From Isosphaera pallida ATCC 43644 (GTDB taxonomy: Bacteria; Planctomycetota; Planctomycetia; Isosphaerales; Isosphaeraceae): a DNA stretch of 64,000 bases. The stretch is taken from assembly GCF_000186345.1 (NCBI RefSeq), contig NC_014962.1:1922001-1986000 (forward strand), written 5' to 3'. Shown in pieces: positions 7,575 through 15,710 of this stretch. A program made the position numbers and the translations under genes. The notes beneath the pieces were generated by a model. The model made no database searches and had not been told where the DNA came from. It saw only the letters and a program-made list of their open reading frames with translations. Numbering within the stretch: position 1 is the stretch's first letter; the number at the start of each line of letters is the position of its first letter.

Positions 7575-9019
7575 GCGCCACGCCTCCGCCCAACGACGAG
7601 ATTGCCTTTGGCGAAGTGACCCGGCGTCAGCCGCGGGTGCTCACCCGGCCCGACCGCGATCCCTCGTGGGCCTGTTTGACCTACGGCACGGTCGATTCGC
7701 GGAACCCGCCGATCTTCCTCGATCTCGAGGCCGCCGACGCGATCGAACGGCACGCCCTGTCCGACCGCGACGTGGAACTCGGCGGCGTTCTGCTAGGACG
7801 CGAGGGAATCGACCCCGACGACCACACGGTCTTTGTCAGGATCGACGCCTATTTGCCAGCTACTGACTACCGAAACACCCAAGCGAGTTTCACCTACACC
7901 CACGAAACCTGGAGCGAGATTCATCGTCTCAAGGATGAACGTTATCCCGACCTCGACATCGTGGGTTGGTTCCATACCCACCCCGACTTCGGCGTGTTTC
8001 TTTCAGGACATGACCGCTTCCTGCATCAAAGCTTCTTCCCGGAGCCACTTCAAGTCGCCTACGTGGTCGATCCCATCCGCCGCACCCGTGGCTTCTTCCA
8101 GTGGCGCGACGGCAAGCTCGTCGCGGCGAGTGGGTTTTGGCTGTTCGCCCCCGCGTATCGCCGGGTCGCTCTCGCTCAGTTTCTGGATGACCTCGACATC
8201 CCGTTGGCCGACTCTCTCGACCCCAACGCCTTGCCCGACCTCAAGGCGCTCGGGTTGTCCCCTCGCTTGGAGGCGGAACTGCTCGCCATGATTGAAACCA
8301 CCCGTCGCCTCGCCGCTGGCTCACTCCCAACATCCTCCTCGCCGGCCACCCCATCCACTCTGCTCGCCATAACGACCGGCGTGACCGGACTCCTTCTAGG
8401 GGTGGTTTTGACCTTGCTGTTGGTGGCAATTGGTCTGACCCGCGACAGCCTGGAGCGCCAAGCCAACGAATTGCAAGCGCTGCGAACTCAACTCGACCAA
8501 CGCGAAGCCCAAACCACCCTGCTTTTGGACACGCTGAGCCAAGCGGTCGATCCTACCAAGCTCGATCAGGCGTTGACCTCCACCAACGCCCGCCTCCTCC
8601 AACAAAAGCAGCAACTCGCTCAGGAAGCCGAAATCTTGCGCCAGGCTCGTCTGGATCTGGATCAACGGATCCTCAACCTGGAGCGCGATTTGTCCGTGGT
8701 GGTGACCGAACGCGACAACCTGGCGACACAACTGCAAACCGCTCGGGATACCCAAAACCGTTTGGAACTCACGGTGAAGCAACTCGACCCCGAGAACCTC
8801 CGCCTCGTCAACGAACAGCTTGGTCTGGTCAACGCCCGACTCTGGTGGGCGGTCGCCGGTTTGTCCAGCCTGACCCTCGGCTTGACGGCGACGACGGTGA
8901 TCCTTTATCTTCGCCGTCATGATCCACCCACTCGCTCGCGTGTGGGCGTTTTGCATCCCGGAGAGGAGCACCGGAGCGACGACGGCAAAAGTTCCTTCCC
9001 CCCATTCCAAACTCAGTAA
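7571..9019 (+). CDS. JAB/JAMM metalloprotease with two membrane helices and a coiled coil
   Basis: This 482-residue protein has an N-terminal Mov34/MPN-type JAB domain (residues about 45-205) with a full JAMM set: Glu69 in ELGGVLLG, then His135, His137, Ser145 and Asp148 in HTHPDFGVFLSGHD. JAB enzymes of this sort trim ubiquitin-like precursors or remove them from targets. A helix at 264-289 (rich in Leu/Val) is a predicted membrane segment. Residues about 290-415 form a heptad-rich coiled coil (many Gln/Leu/Glu), and 424-447 is a second membrane segment, followed by a basic tail. The topology therefore puts the JAB domain and the tail on one side and the coiled coil on the other. It starts inside the E1 stop (ATGA overlap), so it is translated with E1. 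Confidence 0.9.
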   Translation: MSATPPPNDEIAFGEVTRRQPRVLTRPDRDPSWACLTYGTVDSRNPPIFLDLEAADAIERHALSDRDVELGGVLLGREGIDPDDHTVFVRIDAYLPATDYRNTQASFTYTHETWSEIHRLKDERYPDLDIVGWFHTHPDFGVFLSGHDRFLHQSFFPEPLQVAYVVDPIRRTRGFFQWRDGKLVAASGFWLFAPAYRRVALAQFLDDLDIPLADSLDPNALPDLKALGLSPRLEAELLAMIETTRRLAAGSLPTSSSPATPSTLLAITTGVTGLLLGVVLTLLLVAIGLTRDSLERQANELQALRTQLDQREAQTTLLLDTLSQAVDPTKLDQALTSTNARLLQQKQQLAQEAEILRQARLDLDQRILNLERDLSVVVTERDNLATQLQTARDTQNRLELTVKQLDPENLRLVNEQLGLVNARLWWAVAGLSSLTLGLTATTVILYLRRHDPPTRSRVGVLHPGEEHRSDDGKSSFPPFQTQ

Positions 9020-9419
9020 ATTGATTGTCCAACCTAGGCGTTCGCCATTCGGAAATCACCCCTCCTTCTCCAGAAGTGAACAAGCGGTCGCCGTTGAACC
9101 GCAACAAAGCGTTCCCTCTGGATCGATTTAACCACCCGGGTTGACTCCCATTCGCGGGGTTGGTTTGGGTTGAGGTTTCCCGGCATGTGGTTTTTTTTCG
9201 GATCCAGCCCCAAGCGTCGAGGGTTGTTAGAACGTAGGGACTGAGGAGGCGCGTTGGTGAAGAACCGATGTTGGACCCGGATTCCACCCATGTTCGCCCG
9301 ACGCATATGATACCGGCACCGATCCCACGAAACCACGTCACCCATTGGGAATGGCGGCCCAAATCGCGGCCGTTCGTGGTCGATCCGGTTCCCCTCCATC
9401 CTTCTTTGAGGCGCGCAGG
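9020..9419 (+). other. Non-coding stretch between JAB and MMPL genes
   Basis: Four hundred bases without a credible gene. A run of eight T at about 9192-9199 follows GC-rich sequence, but I could not assign a clean hairpin to it. The stretch probably ends the ubiquitin-like transcript and holds the promoter of the following operon. Confidence 0.4.
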
Positions 9420-12400
9420 ATGACCCTGCTGCATACGCTCCACGCCAACGTCCTCTGGAAAGCCGTCACGCGCCGCCCTTGGTTCACGATCGCCCTTTGG
9501 ATCACCTTGAGCGTGGTCCTGACCCTTACTGCGCCTGACTTGACCAAAGTGGCTTCGGAGAACGAAGGCGATTTGGTCCCCAACTCGCTGGAAAGCGTCC
9601 AAGCGATGCAGAAAGCCCAGGAGGCGTTCCCCGACCTGGTTCCAATCTCGCGGGTGATCCTGGGGCTCCGACGCGAAGAGGGCTTGACCCGGGCCGATCG
9701 GGAGTTCGCCGCCACAATTCAGCGGACCCTCTCCAACGAGTCCCCACCGGTCACTCCTTCGCCGATCATTAAGGTCAACGGTCCGGACTCCAAGCCGGAA
9801 ATCGCTCAGTTCCTGGCCAGCGCTGACGCCCGCATCCAGCTGGTGGACATTCCGCTCAACGCCTCTTGGGCCTTGCCCAAAACCCGCGAAACCTTGGATT
9901 GGATTCGCCGGAGAGTCGAGGAGCTGCCGGCCCCCGACGGTCTGGAGATGATCTGGACCGGCGACGCGGTCCTCGGCGTGGAGTACATGCAGGCGGTACA
10001 AACGACGCTGGACCGGGCGGCCGTGGCCACCGTGATCCTTTTGACCCTGGTGTTGATGTTCGTTTACCGCTCGATCTGGTTGACGATCGTGCCGATGCTC
10101 ACCATCGGGATCAGCTTCCTCATCTCCCGAGGCATTTTGGGCTTCCTGTCGCTGGTGGGCTGGGAAGTCACCATGCTGGTGGAACTGTTCCTGATCGTGG
10201 TCTTATTCGGCTCAGGAACCGATCTCTGTCTGTTCCTCACCTGGCGCTTCGGCGAACGTTGGACCGGCGAGGACGCGCCCCGCGAACTGCGCTCGACACT
10301 GCGTCGCGCCGCCTGGGCGGTCATCTCTAGCGCGGGGACCGCAATCATCGCCTTGCTGCTGATGAGCTTCAACAACTTCAAACTCTTCAGCCGCACCGGA
10401 CCCAGCGTGGCCCTCGGGCTCACAGTCGGGCTGGCCGCCTCACTGACGCTTTGCCCTGCGCTCCTGACTCTGATGGCGCGATACCACCCTAAGGCATTCC
10501 GCGACTTCAAAGACCACCGACCACGGTTTTGGCATTGGGTCGGCGACGCAGTCCTCCGTCGTCCTCTGGTCTGTTGGCTGGTCTGCCTGGCAGTGATGAT
10601 CCCGCCGGCCTTGTTCTTCTTCCGTGTGCAAACCACCAACAACATGTTGGCGGAACTGCCCCGCGACACCCCCTCCCAACGCGGCGTCGACCTCATCGAC
10701 GAAGTCATGGGCAAGGGAACCACCAGCCCTTGGACCGTCATCCTCAAAACCCGGCGCGACACGCAGCGGCTCGACAACTCGCTGGGTCTGGCCACCATCG
10801 ACGACTTCAGCCAACTCATCGCACGTAAAACGGATTGGGCCGCCCGAGTGCGCTCCGCCACCCAACCGCTGGGCGACCAGACCCAACTCGAACCAGCCCG
10901 CCTTTTCAACCGTTTGACCAAAATCCATCAAGGCGTTGGTGAACTGGAAAACGGCACGGAGAAAATCGGCCGAGGTCTCCGATCCGAAGTTTTCAAGCGG
11001 TTCACCAACACGACGGTCTTGACACCCGCCAACTCCAAGCGAACCTCGGATCCCGCTCCGCGTGACCCGTCGTGGGCATCCACCGCGTCCCTCCCAAGCG
11101 ATCGAGCTGCCTCCGATGATCCAGATCAAAAGGAGGCCAAGGCCGCGCGGCCATCGCCCGAGCAGAACCGGGATTCCAGTTCCGTCGGGGCCAGTCTGGC
11201 TCGCTTTTTCACCCAACGCCGTCCCCTAGCCGCCTCTCCCCCCAGCCACAAAACGCCAGCCGACGACCCCGCCCCGGATTTCCCCCCGGCAATTCTGCCC
11301 CATCCCGACGCCGAGACCATCCCCGAATCGGTTGATGTCACCACGACCACAAACCTGAACCGTGACCAAAACTCCCTCGCCCCCAACCACGAGCAACCGC
11401 GGACCCTGGATGATCACGTGCGGTTCGCTGCCGGAAGTGAGGATGAACCTTCCTTGGGGCGTCGCTTGGCTCAGATGATGCTTCGAGTTGCTCCGCTCAC
11501 GAGTGACCCATCCAGCGCCTCGGCGTCAACACCTCCGATTGCCCCAACCACTCCCACCCCGTCTCAACCACAAGCCGCAACTGCGTCCGAAAAGGGTTCT
11601 CAAAGTCAAAAGTTAGAGGAGTTGATCGATGGAATCACCAAAATTTCCAACGGCATCAAGGAAGTCAACAGCCAAATCGGCGTGATTCTGCGCGATCCCT
11701 CGGCACCCAAGTTTCTCAAGCGGTTGTTGATCTCGGAACAGGATCTGTCGGAATTTCCCCAGATTCGAGCTAGCCTCGATGCGTTTATCTCGCCCACCGG
11801 TCACCTCGCTCGCATCGAGGTCGCCCCGCTCACGGAGCCTTATTCCGCTGAGGCGCGTCAAGCCGTTGAGGAACTGCGACGGGAACTCAAAGCATTGGGC
11901 AACGACCACGATTTGGTCCGGGTTGATGTTGAAGTCACCGGTCCCGATGCCCTCTCGCTTGACTTGCAGGGGCTGACCCGCACAGATCAACGGCTTGCCT
12001 ATGTGATCATCCCTTTGGGAATTTTCGCCGTCCTCTGGTTGGCAATGCGCGACATTGGAGTGTGCGTCAATCTTGTGGGCACAATGGCGTTGACCTACAT
12101 GGTCTCGATGGGTCTCACCTATCTGGTGTTTGTCGGCTGGCTGGGTTCCAGTGGCGTGGATTGGAAGGTGCCCTACTTCCTGTTCGTCCTGCTGTTGGCC
12201 ATTGGGGTCGATTACAACATTTTCCTGATGACCCGCATCCGCGAAGAGACCAAACTGCATGGCTTTGAGCGTGGCATTGCGCTTGGGATTGGCACGACTG
12301 GAGCCCTCATCACCTCCGCGGCGCTGATCACGGTGGTCTCATTCGCCTGCTTCATGCTCAGCCCTCTGTCCTCGATTCGTCAACTCGGCTTTGCCCTGGT

Positions 12401-12815
12401 GGTGGGGATCACCATCGACGCCTTGGTGGTCCGCCCGGTGTTGATGCCGTGCGGCCACTGGTTGCTGGAGCGTTACCGCGCCATCCGAGACGAGGACGAC
12501 AGCAGTGACGAAGTGCCTCCCGTGCCCGAACCCACGCCCGCACACCACGACGACGACACCGACGCGACTTTTCCACGTCCGCGTGCCATCGGAAACCCGG
12601 ACGCCTCCTCCTCCTCCGCTTCAACCTTGGCCAACGGCCACGCTGCGTCTCAACCAGGCAAAGATCACGTTCACGAGTCCGTGCCCGGCGACAATCCGTC
12701 GGCCCTGATCGCTGCGTTGCTGAGAAATCGAGGCGAGGGGCGCGAACACGACAACGCCAAAGTGTCCTCTCCCGCGCGACCCCAAGCTGAACCCGACGGA
12801 GGGTCATCCCGGTGA
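9420..12815 (+). CDS. MMPL/RND-superfamily transporter with long disordered insertion
   Basis: This 1131-residue inner-membrane protein has the duplicated RND layout: TM1 near residues 20-37, an extracytoplasmic domain, TM2-6 (about 205-345), TM7 (about 375-395), a second extracytoplasmic domain, and TM8-12 (about 855-1020). It carries the MMPL/RND signature GVDYNIFLMTRIREE (about 930) and GSGTDLCLFLTWRFGE in the first half. Such proteins export lipids or hopanoids by proton motive force. About 200 residues (roughly 525-725) of Pro/Ser/Thr-rich sequence interrupt the second extracytoplasmic domain, and the C-terminal 120 residues are also low-complexity. ATG 9420 follows GAGG at eight bases. 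It overlaps the next gene by four bases, so this transporter, the lipoprotein, the ABC ATPase and the permease look like one operon. Confidence 0.85.
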   Translation: MTLLHTLHANVLWKAVTRRPWFTIALWITLSVVLTLTAPDLTKVASENEGDLVPNSLESVQAMQKAQEAFPDLVPISRVILGLRREEGLTRADREFAATIQRTLSNESPPVTPSPIIKVNGPDSKPEIAQFLASADARIQLVDIPLNASWALPKTRETLDWIRRRVEELPAPDGLEMIWTGDAVLGVEYMQAVQTTLDRAAVATVILLTLVLMFVYRSIWLTIVPMLTIGISFLISRGILGFLSLVGWEVTMLVELFLIVVLFGSGTDLCLFLTWRFGERWTGEDAPRELRSTLRRAAWAVISSAGTAIIALLLMSFNNFKLFSRTGPSVALGLTVGLAASLTLCPALLTLMARYHPKAFRDFKDHRPRFWHWVGDAVLRRPLVCWLVCLAVMIPPALFFFRVQTTNNMLAELPRDTPSQRGVDLIDEVMGKGTTSPWTVILKTRRDTQRLDNSLGLATIDDFSQLIARKTDWAARVRSATQPLGDQTQLEPARLFNRLTKIHQGVGELENGTEKIGRGLRSEVFKRFTNTTVLTPANSKRTSDPAPRDPSWASTASLPSDRAASDDPDQKEAKAARPSPEQNRDSSSVGASLARFFTQRRPLAASPPSHKTPADDPAPDFPPAILPHPDAETIPESVDVTTTTNLNRDQNSLAPNHEQPRTLDDHVRFAAGSEDEPSLGRRLAQMMLRVAPLTSDPSSASASTPPIAPTTPTPSQPQAATASEKGSQSQKLEELIDGITKISNGIKEVNSQIGVILRDPSAPKFLKRLLISEQDLSEFPQIRASLDAFISPTGHLARIEVAPLTEPYSAEARQAVEELRRELKALGNDHDLVRVDVEVTGPDALSLDLQGLTRTDQRLAYVIIPLGIFAVLWLAMRDIGVCVNLVGTMALTYMVSMGLTYLVFVGWLGSSGVDWKVPYFLFVLLLAIGVDYNIFLMTRIREETKLHGFERGIALGIGTTGALITSAALITVVSFACFMLSPLSSIRQLGFALVVGITIDALVVRPVLMPCGHWLLERYRAIRDEDDSSDEVPPVPEPTPAHHDDDTDATFPRPRAIGNPDASSSSASTLANGHAASQPGKDHVHESVPGDNPSALIAALLRNRGEGREHDNAKVSSPARPQAEPDGGSSR

Positions 12816-14275
12816 GTCGTTGGCGTCGCGTCGGGCCGATCCACATCACACTCTCCTGGCTGTGGCTGGTCGCGTTGCTCGGTGGATGTGGTCTCGATTC
12901 CGAGACCAACCTTGCGATTTTCGATCCATCCCGTACCACCTCAAACCCGTTTGGCCGTCTTGTCGCCGCCTGGGATGATGGGACCAGCGATGCCTCCCAG
13001 ATGGGCGAGGAGGCGGTCGAACTCCACGTCGCCACCCCCTGGGGTCCAGACGAACGGGATCGTTTGGCCCTGGCGGTTTCTCAACAGCTCGACCAGCTTC
13101 GTCGAACCAGCACGCCCCCGCCGATCCGCGCCATCCGCTGGCGCTGGATCACGATCGCTCAACCCAGTGCATCCACCTGGACCCGTCTGGCCCGTCTTGG
13201 TCCTGGACGGCGTCCGGACCTTGTTCTTGGTCTCGACCCAGACTCGGCCCGTCTTCTTGGCGATCGCGGTCTGATCCACGCCGCCTCACCCATCGGAAAG
13301 GCCTTCCGATCGCCTCCGTGGCAATGGCCGCGCCTCGACTTGCAAGCCAACACCGCCATACGGATTCCAGTTCCCGATCCCCGCCTGGATCCGCGTCGCG
13401 TCCCCGCGGTTCGCCAATGGATGCTCGATCATTTGGCAGTCGAAGGCTGGGATCAAGGCCGTCGCACGCTTTTCGATCGCCTGATTGATTCGACCGTTAA
13501 AGCTCCGTCAGACCAGATGCCCGAGCTTCCCCGCGACCCGCCAAGTCAGACCTGGATTCAACCTCAAAACTCCCCGATTTCCCACGATCTCCTCGCCGCG
13601 TCGTCACCGTTTGGTCTCGCCCAATGGGTCGGGGTGGTCAAGAGGACGAGGCCGGACGAACCGGTTTCGGATCGTGGCCAACCTGACTCGCTCAAGGACC
13701 AGGCGCTGGCGTTGGTTCTCCAAACACTGGAGACCGAAGAACACCCAACCCTCCAAGCCATCAGATTATCAAAGCGTTCGACCGACCAAAGGGAACCGGT
13801 CGCCGAGCGGGTTCGTCGTCAGACCGACGACTTGACGATTGACCTGTTGGTCGCCACCCTATTCGACCCAGCGCCGCTTTGGTTGGTCGCTCTCGAAAAG
13901 AAGGCGGGCTCAGCGTCGTCCGCAACGGACTCATCATCGTCTCCAACCAACGGCCGATCGACCGGACGCGCGGAACAAGTCGGTTGGATGTCGGGTCCAC
14001 CCTGGCCGCCCGAGACGATCGCCCGTATGCTGGCCAACCCGGCGTCCCGTCCGGCGTTGGAGGTCTGGTTGCGACGGATCACGCCCGACGACCGAGCCGG
14101 AGCTTGGTTATTGGCCTCCTGGCAACGTCCGGCCCGTCCGGTCGATCGGGACTTGCTCGCGGAGATCGCCGCGGCGAGAGATGGCGCGTTGGTCGAGGAC
14201 TCCCGTTTTCGGGCCTGGCTCCGCGCCGAGTGGTCGGCCTGGGCGGTTCGGCGAGCGCGGGAGGGGTCGCGATGA
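12812..14275 (+). CDS. Predicted lipoprotein, probable solute-binding component of the ABC importer
   Basis: This 487-residue protein has an N-terminal lipoprotein signal: basic start, WLWLVALLGGC with the lipobox cysteine at about residue 29. It starts at GTG 12812, overlapping the MMPL stop (GTGA), and overlaps the ABC ATPase gene by four bases (ATGA). No family is recognisable with certainty. The length, the lipid anchor and the position directly before an FbpC/FbpB-like ATPase and permease suggest a diverged extracytoplasmic solute-binding protein (iron/thiamine/sulfate group). The segment GRRPDLVLGLDPDSARLLG fits a binding-protein strand-helix. Assignment as binding protein is inference from context. 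Confidence 0.55.
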   Translation: MSRWRRVGPIHITLSWLWLVALLGGCGLDSETNLAIFDPSRTTSNPFGRLVAAWDDGTSDASQMGEEAVELHVATPWGPDERDRLALAVSQQLDQLRRTSTPPPIRAIRWRWITIAQPSASTWTRLARLGPGRRPDLVLGLDPDSARLLGDRGLIHAASPIGKAFRSPPWQWPRLDLQANTAIRIPVPDPRLDPRRVPAVRQWMLDHLAVEGWDQGRRTLFDRLIDSTVKAPSDQMPELPRDPPSQTWIQPQNSPISHDLLAASSPFGLAQWVGVVKRTRPDEPVSDRGQPDSLKDQALALVLQTLETEEHPTLQAIRLSKRSTDQREPVAERVRRQTDDLTIDLLVATLFDPAPLWLVALEKKAGSASSATDSSSSPTNGRSTGRAEQVGWMSGPPWPPETIARMLANPASRPALEVWLRRITPDDRAGAWLLASWQRPARPVDRDLLAEIAAARDGALVEDSRFRAWLRAEWSAWAVRRAREGSR

Positions 14276-15666
14276 TTCGCGTGGTGATCGACCAATTGGT
14301 AAAACACGTAGGCGACTTGACCCTTCTCGACGGCTTCACCCTGGAGTGCGCGCCCGGCGAATTTTGCGCCCTCCTCGCGCCGTCTGGCAGCGGCAAGACG
14401 TTGTTGGCCCGGATCATCGCGGGACTGGAGAAGCCCGATGAAGGGGCAATCTATCTCGACGGCCAGGCGGCTCATCGTCTGCCGGCCGGTCGCCGGGGAG
14501 TGGGCTTCCTGATGGAGCGCGACGCCCTCTGGCCTCATCTGAGCGTGGTGGAGAATCTCGCGCTGCCGCTCAAGTTCCAAACGCCCGCGCTCGCTCGCCG
14601 CGCCCGACGCGAACGGGTCGCCGAAACCCTCAACCTGACCGGGATCGACTCGCTGGCCTCAGCGCGTCCCGACAGCTTGACCGCACTCCAACGACGCCGC
14701 GTCGCGCTGGCTCGGGCGATTGTCACCCGCCCCGGCCTGCTGCTTCTCGATGACCCCAGCCGAGGAATCCCGCCCGAGCGGCAGGGGGAATGGCTCGACG
14801 ACCTGAAGCGAATCCATCAAGAGATTGAAACCACCACACTTCTTTTCACCACCCGTGCTGGCGACGCCCTGACCATCGCCGACAGGCTCGCCGTAGCGCA
14901 TCTAGGACGAGTGGTCCAGCACGACGTTCCGCGGACGGTCTCCCAGCATCCGGCCAACGCTTACGTCGCACGTCTTTTGGGCGAAACGAACTTGATTCAG
15001 GGGCAGGTGGAGGAAGTTGAACGGACGGGTTACGTGGTGGCGCGAACACCATTGGGGCGGTTCGTGGGCGTGTTGCCGGTCGGGGCTGTGCCACCTGCCA
15101 CGGGGTCGGCGGTGTCGCTGGCGTTCCGCCCCGAAACGATCCGTTCCGGCGAGAGCGACCCGGCCGCTTTCAACCGGTTCTCCGCTCATGTGGAGCGAAT
15201 CGAAGCCCGCGATGGTCTGATCCGAACCCATCTGCGCGGTCCGGGGGGATGGCCTCTGGTGGCTCATGGGCTGCCGGGGTTCAACGAGTTCCCGATGGGT
15301 CATCTGGTGGAGGTGGTCGTGCCTCCCCACTCGGTTGCGGTGCTGGTCCCAAGTCAAACCACCACAAACACGGTGCCACTGACGGTGTCGTCACCGCTTC
15401 CTAAAGGGAACCCTGGTCCACAACCGCCGGTTGTCACCGAGGCCCCACCCGAGCCGGTGGTCATCCCAACGGCTGATGCCCCACGTTCTCTTCCCACCTC
15501 TGCCTGGAATAACGAATCCCAACCCTCAGGGTTCGAGATCGAGCCGTACGACGCGATCTCCTCGCTGGGCGGCTTATCTCCCTCTCCCTCCGATGGTTCT
15601 GCGCCCACCCCGCGCGGGTCCAACCGACCAAACGGGACTTTGAGCAATCCGGGAGAACCGTCATGA
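14272..15666 (+). CDS. ABC importer ATPase-like protein with degenerate catalytic motifs
   Basis: This 464-residue protein has the fold of an iron/sulfate-type importer ATPase (FbpC/PotA group) with a C-terminal TOBE-like region (about 245-360) and a Pro/Ser-rich tail. Walker A is intact (APSGSGKT, 37-44). Other sites are altered: the Q-loop Gln is Glu82 (FLMERD), the signature LSGGQ reads LTALQ (136-140), the Walker B Glu is Asp161 (LLLLDD), the D-loop is SRGIP, and the switch His is Thr194 (FTTRAGDA). ATG 14272 overlaps the lipoprotein stop and the gene overlaps the permease start (ATGA), so the cassette is translationally coupled. It may bind ATP but hydrolyse slowly, or work with another ATPase. 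Confidence 0.8.
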   Translation: MIRVVIDQLVKHVGDLTLLDGFTLECAPGEFCALLAPSGSGKTLLARIIAGLEKPDEGAIYLDGQAAHRLPAGRRGVGFLMERDALWPHLSVVENLALPLKFQTPALARRARRERVAETLNLTGIDSLASARPDSLTALQRRRVALARAIVTRPGLLLLDDPSRGIPPERQGEWLDDLKRIHQEIETTTLLFTTRAGDALTIADRLAVAHLGRVVQHDVPRTVSQHPANAYVARLLGETNLIQGQVEEVERTGYVVARTPLGRFVGVLPVGAVPPATGSAVSLAFRPETIRSGESDPAAFNRFSAHVERIEARDGLIRTHLRGPGGWPLVAHGLPGFNEFPMGHLVEVVVPPHSVAVLVPSQTTTNTVPLTVSSPLPKGNPGPQPPVVTEAPPEPVVIPTADAPRSLPTSAWNNESQPSGFEIEPYDAISSLGGLSPSPSDGSAPTPRGSNRPNGTLSNPGEPS

Positions 15667-15710
15667 ATTCCGGGCGGTTGGGGGGGATGAATCTCGGGCG
15701 GTTGGGGGGT
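15663..15710 (+). repeat. 24-base tandem duplication containing two start codons
   Basis: Two adjacent 24-base units, each starting ATGAAT and ending CGGGCGGTTGGGGGG (last base T in the second), differ at three positions. They encode MNSGRLGG and MNLGRLGG at the start of the permease. Confidence 0.85.
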
